DNA from: Candidatus Aenigmatarchaeota archaeon
GTDB taxonomy: Archaea > Aenigmatarchaeota > Aenigmatarchaeia > QMZP01
Assembly: GCA_030672315.1 (NCBI GenBank)
Contig: DAOVGQ010000046.1
Coordinates: 1 to 6,152 of the forward strand
Length of the DNA stretch: 6,152 bases
Reading direction: 5' to 3'
Below, piece after piece: positions 1 through 3,825 of this stretch. Position numbers and translations under genes: made by a program. The notes below the pieces were generated by a model. That model was not told where the DNA came from, ran no database searches, and saw only the letters and a list, made by a program, of their open reading frames with translations. The first letter of the stretch is position 1, and each line of letters opens with the position of its first letter.

Positions 1-396
1 TGCATTGGTGGGATTCTGGGCCTCCCTAAACTTTCTCATGTTGGTTCCCTCGAAACCCTTGAATCCGGAGAGCAGGAGTCTCTGGCCCTCTATACACCCC
101 TTTATTATATCTTTGGGTTCATCAATCCTGTAATTATTAATGTCAGATTTAACGCCAGCCTCTATTCTTCGCCAGCATATTAAGCATCTATTTGAACACC
201 AGAATGCTGCTGGGCTCATCTGGAGGCATCCGTGGCTTTTAATGCCGTAGAACTTCTCCTTGTAGCACACGCCCTCATCCCTGAGGCTCTTCTTGGTCCA
301 GGTGCAGAGCTTCACAGCTGAATTATTCCCTACTATTTTATAATGCTGACGATGCCATGCTGGTATTATTGAATCAGGTATTAATTCAGAGCCCAT
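1..396 (-). CDS. taw1: 4-demethylwyosine synthase Taw1/TYW1 (radical SAM), N-terminal 132 residues, cut by window edge
   Basis: Open frame without a stop from ATG at 396 to the window edge. The enzyme condenses N1-methylguanosine-37 of tRNA-Phe with pyruvate to make the tricyclic 4-demethylwyosine base, the first committed step of wyosine synthesis. Visible: Cys31, Cys44 and Cys57 (13-residue spacing, as in the extra Fe-S cluster of archaeal TYW1), then the radical-SAM motif Cys67-x3-Cys71-x2-Cys74 in WCSNRCLICWR, exactly 10 residues after the third cysteine as in characterised archaeal TYW1. The family segments CTWTKKSLR, KFYGIKSHGCLQMSPA and SGFKG are present, and the frame ends just before the expected SAM-binding GEP region. 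Full-length relatives have about 310-340 residues, so more than half lies outside. GGGTG at 408-404, 7 nt before the ATG, supports this start. The gene follows ogg after 74 bp and may have its own promoter. Identification is firm; function is inferred from family. Confidence 0.95.
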   Translation of the reverse strand, partial: MGSELIPDSIIPAWHRQHYKIVGNNSAVKLCTWTKKSLRDEGVCYKEKFYGIKSHGCLQMSPAAFWCSNRCLICWRRIEAGVKSDINNYRIDEPKDIIKGCIEGQRLLLSGFKGFEGTNMRKFREAQNPTNA

Positions 397-403
397 GTTT
401 TCG

Positions 404-453
404 CACCCATAGATTCTATACTCTTAACTTTAACCACTTTAAGTTTTTTTAAG
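404..453 (-). promoter_or_regulatory. Possible promoter and ribosome binding site for taw1
   Basis: On the minus strand an A/T-rich element reading CTTAAAAAAACTT (453-441) lies about 45-57 nt upstream of the taw1 ATG. A GGGTG Shine-Dalgarno-like site is at 408-404. If the element is the TATA box, transcription would start near 415-420, giving a short leader that carries the ribosome binding site. The TATA match is weak, and read-through from the ogg group is equally possible. Confidence 0.35.
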
Positions 454-470
454 TATGGAGCAGGAAAACC

Positions 471-1106
471 CTACTTGAATATCTCCCCGGTCTCCTGTGC
501 CCAGAAGAGCAGGTCGAGCTCAGCCATGGGGATTCCCACCCTCCTGGAGAACTGCCTCAAACTCTCCTCGATTTCCAGATATCTCTTCCTGGTCAGGCAC
601 CTGGGTATATCCTTTATTATTCCGTACCTCACCATGTTCCTGAGGATGTGCCTGTCAAGGATTGCCAGGTTGTCACCCATCCCTATGTTCCTGAGGAAGT
701 GCCCTGCCTCCTTGTAGCCAAGGCCCTTAATCTTCTCAACCAGCCACTCCCTGAGCACAAGGGGGTCTGAGTGGTGGAGCCTCTCCTTGAGCCTGAGCTT
801 TCCCACGGGGTCTGTGAAAAGCCTCCTGGCCTCCACGATGTATCGGGACTTGTTTTCAGGAAACCTCACTTTGCTTCTGAGGTATTTGCTTATGCTTTTC
901 TGGTCTCCCTTGAGCAGTATACCGGACCTTGCTAGGAAGTCCACTGCAGCAAAGCATGACCTTGCACTGGACTGTGGGGTGCAGAAGCAGAAGGCCAGCT
1001 CCTCGAATATCCTCTCGTCAGGCTCCTTCCAGACCTCTTCAAACTCAAGGAGCCTCTCCCTTATCTGCCTTCTGTTTTTCCGGTATGCCCTGATAAGCCC
1101 TTCCAT
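471..1106 (-). CDS. ogg: N-glycosylase/DNA lyase, archaeal Ogg2 family (8-oxoguanine DNA glycosylase)
   Basis: A 211-residue protein, the usual length for archaeal Ogg2, which excises 8-oxoguanine from DNA and cleaves the abasic site in base excision repair. Visible: the family segment ELAFCFCTPQSSA (36-48), RYIVEAR (88-94), the helix-hairpin-helix KIKGLGYKEAGHFLRNIG (125-142) with the predicted Schiff-base lysine Lys132, and LAILDRHIL with the predicted catalytic Asp151. The chain ends in a lysine (Lys211); a C-terminal lysine is known in the Methanocaldococcus enzyme to help recognise 8-oxoguanine. The start ATG is preceded by GGTGA (1115-1111) with a 4-nt spacer. Its first 46 bp overlap the 3' end of the DUF123 gene in another frame, so translational coupling is likely. 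It is the last gene of the ferritin-nth-DUF123-ogg group. Family assignment is very likely; substrate is from family knowledge. Confidence 0.95.
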   Translation of the reverse strand: MEGLIRAYRKNRRQIRERLLEFEEVWKEPDERIFEELAFCFCTPQSSARSCFAAVDFLARSGILLKGDQKSISKYLRSKVRFPENKSRYIVEARRLFTDPVGKLRLKERLHHSDPLVLREWLVEKIKGLGYKEAGHFLRNIGMGDNLAILDRHILRNMVRYGIIKDIPRCLTRKRYLEIEESLRQFSRRVGIPMAELDLLFWAQETGEIFK

Positions 1107-1495
1107 TTTCTCACCACTCCCCCCAGCTCCCTGGAGGGGTCCCTCCTGAAGTAGTGCAGGTGGCTCTCACAGGAGCAGTCAGAGGAGCCGAACTTCCTCA
1201 TGAGGATCCTACCTGAGAGCCTGGCTATGTCCTGGCTCAGCCCGCACTCCAATCTCTTATCGGATTCAATACTTTTAACGTCAACTATTCTGGCATGCTC
1301 CAGGAACCAGTCTATGTGCCAGTGCAGGGCCTTGTCCTGGGACATGTGACGTTGTATCCTCTTCTCGAGGCTGTTCATGGCCGAGCCCACATAACAATAG
1401 AACCCAGAGGGGAACCTTGCAGGAGGTCTCCGGCCTATCGCAATGTCACTGTCTACATCAAGCTTCATTAGCAGGCAGTATGCTCCCTTGCTCAT
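1061..1495 (-). CDS. DUF123 / GIY-YIG-type domain protein
   Basis: A 144-residue protein from ATG 1495. It opens with KGAYCLLMKLD (3-13), followed by the GIY-YIG-like core GFYCYVGSAM (31-40), Arg46, RHM (49-51), the conserved LHWHIDWFLEHARIVD (57-72), SDKRLECGLSQDI with Cys84, and SDCSCESHLHYF (105-116), whose Cys107, Cys109 and His112 could bind metal with Cys84. This is the DUF123 (PF01986) pattern. Its biochemical role is unknown, although the GIY-YIG fold suggests a DNA nuclease. The frame could be extended to 1579, but those 28 residues overlap nth and fall outside the domain; ATG 1495 forms an ATGA overlap with the nth stop and has GTGA with a 4-nt spacer. From memory, DUF123 is found fused to endonuclease III in some genomes, which fits the tight coupling here. 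About 28 residues after the domain overlap the start of ogg. Confidence 0.9.
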   Translation of the reverse strand: MSKGAYCLLMKLDVDSDIAIGRRPPARFPSGFYCYVGSAMNSLEKRIQRHMSQDKALHWHIDWFLEHARIVDVKSIESDKRLECGLSQDIARLSGRILMRKFGSSDCSCESHLHYFRRDPSRELGGVVRKWKGLSGHTGKTEGR

Positions 1496-2151
1496 GTTCT
1501 CACGGAATTCTTGCTCTGAAAATACCGGCAATGCCTGTTTATCGGACAAATCTCGCACTTGGGGCTTCTTGTTAAACATATTGTCTGGCCATGTTTAACA
1601 AACAGTTCATTTACCTTGCTCCAGTATCTCTTTGGAAGTTTTCTCTCCAGATCCTCTTGTATCTCATCGGGATTATTCTTGTCAGTCCAGCCGAGTCTCT
1701 GAGAGATAATCATTACATGAACATCAACCGGTATCCTGCTGATTCTATGTCCATATAGCAGGGCACAAGAAGCGGTTTTCATCCCCACTCCAGGGAGATT
1801 GACAAGCCCCTCAATGCTGTCTGGAGTCCTGCCCGAGTGCCTCTCCACCAGGATTCTGCTGATTTCTTTAATCCTTCTGGCCTTTGTCCTGTAATAATTG
1901 GACGGCCTTATAGCCCTTTCTATGCCCTTCAGGGAGGCTTTAGCGAGCATTTCAGGTGAATTATACATTGAGAACAGAGCCCTTGCTGCCTTGTCTGTAT
2001 TCTCGTCCTTTGTCCTTTGTGATAACACTGTGCCTATCAGAACCTGGAAGGGATTCTGCTTGGTGTGCCAGTTCCAGGGCTCTCTTCCATATATTTCTTC
2101 AAGCAGATGTATTATCTTGACTGTGCTTATCTTAATGGCTTCAGTCATCAT
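1492..2151 (-). CDS. nth: Endonuclease III (DNA glycosylase/AP lyase for oxidised pyrimidines)
   Basis: A 219-residue protein from ATG 2151. It removes oxidised pyrimidines and nicks abasic sites in base excision repair. Visible: PFQVLIGTVLSQRTKDENT early in the chain, the helix-hairpin-helix LVNLPGVGMKTA with the catalytic lysine, and IPVDVHV with the catalytic aspartate 18 residues later, the same spacing as Lys120/Asp138 in Escherichia coli. The C-terminal [4Fe-4S] loop reads Cys-x6-Cys-x2-Cys-x5-Cys (CLTRSPKCEICPINRHC), identical spacing to the bacterial enzyme. Length is normal (E. coli 211). The start region reads TTG-ATG-ATG (2154, 2151, 2148); no strong ribosome binding site distinguishes them, so the start is uncertain by one or two codons. 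The gene begins 9 nt after the ferritin-like gene stops and ends in an ATGA overlap with DUF123, indicating one transcript. Confidence 0.96.
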   Translation of the reverse strand: MMTEAIKISTVKIIHLLEEIYGREPWNWHTKQNPFQVLIGTVLSQRTKDENTDKAARALFSMYNSPEMLAKASLKGIERAIRPSNYYRTKARRIKEISRILVERHSGRTPDSIEGLVNLPGVGMKTASCALLYGHRISRIPVDVHVMIISQRLGWTDKNNPDEIQEDLERKLPKRYWSKVNELFVKHGQTICLTRSPKCEICPINRHCRYFQSKNSVRT

Positions 2152-2160
2152 CAAGCGAAA

Positions 2161-2415
2161 TCAGTCGTGCTCCTTGAATACCCTGTCCTGCTCTGGGTCG
2201 TTCTTCCTTATCCACTCCATGAGCATGGCCGCGTGCTCCTTTTCCTCGTCTCTGTTGTGCTCGAGTATCCTCTTGAGCTCCTCATCCTTTGTGGCCTCAA
2301 TCCTTTCCTGGTACCAGTTTATCGCCTCGAGTTCCTCGCAAAGGGATTTCCTCGCGCGCTCGAGGTTCTTGGTTCCCTCGCTGAGGTTCTCCCTTCCCTC
2401 TATTTCTCCTGTCAT
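2161..2415 (-). CDS. EncFtn-family (encapsulated ferritin-like) ferroxidase, without evident targeting tail
   Basis: An 84-residue, highly charged, probably two-helix protein. The stretches EELEAINWYQERI (27-39), DEELKRILEHNRDEEKEH (44-61) and AAMLMEWIRK (62-71) closely match encapsulated ferritins such as that of Rhodospirillum rubrum. The ligands known there (Glu31, Glu32, Glu34, Trp38, Glu62, His65) all have counterparts offset by four: Glu27, Glu28, Glu30, Trp34, Glu58, His61. Members assemble into a ring of dimers that oxidises Fe(II) and normally deliver iron into an encapsulin shell. Here the chain stops soon after the core (NDPEQDRVFKEHD), with no recognisable encapsulin-targeting peptide, and the next gene is nth, not a shell gene. 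The start is secured by a full GGAGGTGAT site. A TATA box and palindrome lie upstream, so it is probably the first gene of its transcript. The family call rests on motif recall; a role without a shell is inference. Confidence 0.88.
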   Translation of the reverse strand: MTGEIEGRENLSEGTKNLERARKSLCEELEAINWYQERIEATKDEELKRILEHNRDEEKEHAAMLMEWIRKNDPEQDRVFKEHD

Positions 2416-2418
2416 TCA

Positions 2419-2427
2419 ATCACCTCC
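2419..2427 (-). promoter_or_regulatory. Perfect Shine-Dalgarno site of the ferritin-like gene
   Basis: GGAGGTGAT on the minus strand is a full complement to the usual archaeal 16S rRNA 3' end and lies 3 nt before the ATG at 2415 (5 nt counted from GGAGGTG). It is the strongest site in the window and suggests high expression of this small protein. Confidence 0.85.
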
Positions 2428-2457
2428 TTCCCGTCCCTTCACAATGTAGGAAGGGTG
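2421..2457 (-). other. Potential RNA hairpin masking the ferritin Shine-Dalgarno site
   Basis: In the minus-strand leader, CACCCTTCC (2457-2449) can pair with GGAAG-GA-GGTG (2431-2421), nine base pairs with a 2-nt bulge, covering the ribosome binding site. A competing, simpler hairpin is CCCTTC (2455-2450) with GAAGGG (2440-2435), six perfect pairs around a 9-nt loop, which would leave the site free. The pairing is worked out by hand with no energy calculation; purine-rich ribosome binding sites often find chance partners. Confidence 0.3.
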
Positions 2458-2462
2458 GGCAA
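2439..2462 (-). other. Possible 7-codon leader reading frame upstream of the ferritin-like gene
   Basis: GGAGGTG at 2473-2467 is followed, after a 4-nt spacer, by TTG (2462-2460) and a frame coding for MPTLPTL and then TGA (2441-2439). The spacing matches that of the real genes here (4-5 nt). It lies inside the predicted mRNA leader, 23 nt before the ferritin ATG. It could be a translated leader peptide or just a duplicated ribosome-binding-like sequence; the TTG start makes it weak. Confidence 0.25.
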
Positions 2463-2481
2463 CTTGCACCTCCTCTGAGAA

Positions 2482-2498
2482 ATATAACAGTGTTATAT
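2482..2498. promoter_or_regulatory. 17-bp palindrome, probable operator of the ferritin-like/repair group
   Basis: ATATAACA-G-TGTTATAT is a perfect inverted repeat with 8-bp arms and a single central base. It sits about 26 bp downstream of the TTTATAA box, so its centre falls on the predicted transcription start, a position where a bound dimeric regulator would block initiation in archaea. The regulator is not identifiable from sequence; an iron- or redox-responsive one would fit the genes. Alternatively, the A/T-rich half-site could itself act as a second TATA element. Confidence 0.5.
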
Positions 2499-2510
2499 GT
2501 TCCGCAACAA

Positions 2511-2522
2511 TCCTTATAAATC
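2511..2522 (-). promoter_or_regulatory. TATA box of the ferritin-nth-DUF123-ogg group
   Basis: GATTTATAAGGA on the minus strand, with core TTTATAA at 2520-2514, is a good archaeal TATA box. It predicts a transcription start near 2490 and a leader of about 75 nt before the ferritin-like ATG at 2415. No other promoter is evident before ogg, since the downstream genes overlap or are separated by only 9 nt. Confidence 0.55.
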
Positions 2523-2546
2523 TATACAATTCGTCCACCTTTCCAG

Positions 2547-2577
2547 AATAAAACCCACCCTAGGTCTCGACCCTGGG
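2547..2577 (-). terminator. Possible terminator of the PCNA transcript
   Basis: On the minus strand CCCA (2577-2574) can pair with TGGG (2557-2554), with GGTC/GACC complementarity inside, directly followed by TTTTATT (2553-2547). The PCNA stop codon lies within it. Archaeal termination depends mainly on the T tract, which is short here, so this is a modest candidate. Confidence 0.3.
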
Positions 2578-3309
2578 AGCTAGAATGAAGCTCAAACTCA
2601 TCTTGTCAATGCTCTTGAACTCAAGCCTAAGGGGATAGTTATTCCCGAACTCCAGCACCATCTGCTCGGATATCTTCCCTGCCTTTATCATCTTCTTCAG
2701 GTAATCCAGGGGATACTGCGACCTCACATTGCTGGTAACCTTCAAATCGAGCAGGCCCTTGTCCTGCTTGGTGATCTCCAGGTGCGCAGAGGAGACATCC
2801 CCCTTGGCGCTCATCCTGAAGGCGCTTGGATTGGCCTCAATGATTATAGAGTCCCCGATTATGTCAGCATCCGATATTCCCTCCTCCACTATCCTGGATT
2901 CCAGCTCTATCTTGCTTGTAAATGTGAGCTTGTCCACCGGGGGCTTCTCTGCCTTTATGTCAAGCAGGGGGATCTCAAACACCCTGACCCCATCACCCTT
3001 GATTGTTATCTTGAGGGTATTCCCGCCTTCCTTCCTCTCCAGCAGAATCTTGTCACCTGACTTTGCCCTCTTAATCACAGCAGCCAGGTTGGCCATATTG
3101 AGGCCAAGGTAGTCCTCACCCTGGACATTGAACTCATCAAATGCAGTGGAGAGAATCTTCAGTTCTATCACAGCCACCATGGCCCTGTCCGGTGACAGCA
3201 TGCTTATCCCGTTCTTGTCCACCCTGAATATCCCCTCATCTATTATCTCTGATATTATGGGAATGGAATTCTTGAGCAGGTCAACATCGCTCATGGAAAT
3301 CTTGAACAT
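2560..3309 (-). CDS. pcn: DNA polymerase sliding clamp PCNA
   Basis: A 249-residue protein, normal for archaeal PCNA, the ring-shaped trimer that tethers polymerases, FEN1, ligase and repair enzymes to DNA. Visible: the N-terminal MFKISMSDVDLLKNSI, the conserved GISMLSPDRAMVAVIEL (34-50), a basic DNA-facing patch KRAKSGDKILL (80-90), the interdomain connecting loop LLDIKAEKPPVDKL (115-128), and the C-terminal ILAPRVE (242-248). The start has GAGGTGA (3320-3314) with a 4-nt spacer. It lies 64 bp after a small OB-fold gene and 144 bp before the ferritin-like gene. Both neighbours appear to have their own promoters, so pcn may be transcribed alone or with the OB-fold gene. Clamps bind base-excision enzymes in archaea, which fits the downstream repair genes, but no clear PIP box is visible in Nth, Ogg or DUF123. 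Nothing is missing from the fold. Confidence 0.98.
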   Translation of the reverse strand: MFKISMSDVDLLKNSIPIISEIIDEGIFRVDKNGISMLSPDRAMVAVIELKILSTAFDEFNVQGEDYLGLNMANLAAVIKRAKSGDKILLERKEGGNTLKITIKGDGVRVFEIPLLDIKAEKPPVDKLTFTSKIELESRIVEEGISDADIIGDSIIIEANPSAFRMSAKGDVSSAHLEITKQDKGLLDLKVTSNVRSQYPLDYLKKMIKAGKISEQMVLEFGNNYPLRLEFKSIDKMSLSFILAPRVET

Positions 3310-3313
3310 AGAC

Positions 3314-3350
3314 TCACCTCACACTTTAATTGATTCTGCCTTTTTTAAAA
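3314..3350 (-). promoter_or_regulatory. Promoter and Shine-Dalgarno site of pcn
   Basis: The minus strand has TTTTAAAAAA (3350-3341) about 26 nt upstream of a predicted start near 3320, then GAGGTGA (3320-3314) and a 4-nt spacer to ATG 3309. The leader would be very short, with the ribosome binding site at its 5' end. The TATA match is fair; the ribosome binding site is good. Confidence 0.45.
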
Positions 3351-3373
3351 GTTCCATATCGCTTCGCGACATG

Positions 3374-3727
3374 TCACTCCAGTTGTTCAATCCTTTTCAG
3401 AAGTTCCAGGTCAAGGCCCTTCATGTTCTGGACTATCTCCCCCTGGAGCTGGAATCCGCCCTCCATGGGAATCACCCTCCCAAAGACCCGAACCATGCCA
3501 TTAAGCTCGGCCTCAAAGGGCTCGGTTAGGGTTATGTCTATCTTTCCCGAACCGTCGTCCAGGACTATTCCGTCCTCTGCCTTGTCTATTACGGTCCCGA
3601 TAACAGAAACCCTTATGTCCCCAGGCCTTATGTCACAAACCTGCCTGAAGACAGAGGGCAGTCTCCTCCTGAAATCAGCCTCAGGGACCTCCTGGCCCGC
3701 CTCCTCTGGCATGATAAAGAATTGCAT
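3374..3727 (-). CDS. Small single OB-fold protein, RPA/RPA32-like
   Basis: A 117-residue protein (112 if started at the internal ATG 3712). The core reads as one OB fold: IRVSVIGTVIDKAEDGIVLDDGSG (38-61, strands 1-3), KIDITL, then MVRVFGRVIPMEGGFQLQGEIVQNM (78-102, strands 4-5), ending in the helix LDLELLKRIEQL. The alternation VIGTV / DDGSG / VFGRV is typical of nucleic-acid-binding OB domains of the RPA32/Rmi2/Stn1 kind. It lacks a zinc finger or second OB domain, so it is not a full RPA large subunit. Neither possible start has a ribosome binding site: ATG 3712 lies 24 nt from a TATTAAAA element, suggesting a leaderless start there, while ATG 3727 could use a second A/T element near 3763-3774. 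Proximity to pcn suggests a replication or repair role, probably single-strand DNA binding. Exact partner and ligand are unknown. Confidence 0.8.
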   Translation of the reverse strand: MQFFIMPEEAGQEVPEADFRRRLPSVFRQVCDIRPGDIRVSVIGTVIDKAEDGIVLDDGSGKIDITLTEPFEAELNGMVRVFGRVIPMEGGFQLQGEIVQNMKGLDLELLKRIEQLE

Positions 3728-3730
3728 GTT

Positions 3731-3740
3731 ATTTTAATAA
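3731..3740 (-). promoter_or_regulatory. TATA box candidate for the OB-fold gene
   Basis: TTATTAAAAT on the minus strand, centred near 3736, is 24 nt from ATG 3712, the spacing of a leaderless archaeal transcript. A second candidate, CTATTAAAGTTT at about 3774-3763, would suit ATG 3727 with a leader of about 15 nt. A perfect 10-bp palindrome ATAAGCTTAT (3737-3746) overlaps its upstream edge. Confidence 0.4.
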
Positions 3741-3785
3741 GCTTATCCCAGACCCAACTACCAAACTTTAATAGCCGCCAATCAA

Positions 3786-3794
3786 GATATAAAA
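3786..3794 (+). promoter_or_regulatory. TATA box of the AspRS gene
   Basis: GATATAAAA, centred near 3790, predicts a start near 3816 and a leader of about 10 nt before ATG 3826. No clear ribosome binding site is present, so translation is nearly leaderless. It is divergent from the OB-fold promoter, with about 50 bp between the two TATA elements. Confidence 0.55.
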
Positions 3795-3825
3795 CATTAC
3801 ATACAATCTTCAGAAAGTGGTATCC

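Noticed and set aside
444..450. A run of seven T on the plus strand as a terminator
   Set aside because: There is no plus-strand gene upstream; on the minus strand it reads as an A tract and fits better as part of the taw1 promoter.
475..1149. Plus-strand frames opposite ogg (475-717 and 787-1149)
   Set aside because: Antisense to a firmly identified glycosylase; no recognisable domain.
1496..1579. A 28-residue N-terminal extension of the DUF123 protein from ATG 1579
   Set aside because: It overlaps the iron-sulfur loop coding part of nth and lies outside the DUF123 domain; the ATGA junction at 1492-1495 gives a better start.
1898..2478. Two long plus-strand frames opposite nth and the ferritin-like gene (1898-2449 and 2065-2478)
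   Set aside because: They mirror well-recognised minus-strand genes, are Ser/Leu-rich without any family motif, and run across the regulatory gap.
3128..3737. Plus-strand frames of about 133-135 codons across pcn and the OB-fold gene
   Set aside because: Antisense to two genes with clear protein motifs, Ser/Pro-rich composition, and no promoter or ribosome binding site seen.
3737..3746. 10-bp palindrome ATAAGCTTAT as an operator
   Set aside because: Short, A/T-rich and overlapping a TATA element; could easily occur by chance, so it is mentioned only with the promoter.
3817..3825. GTG start for AspRS three codons upstream
   Set aside because: It would place the start codon at the predicted transcription start, and the ATG at 3826 gives a normal N-terminus; the leaderless GTG option cannot be fully excluded.
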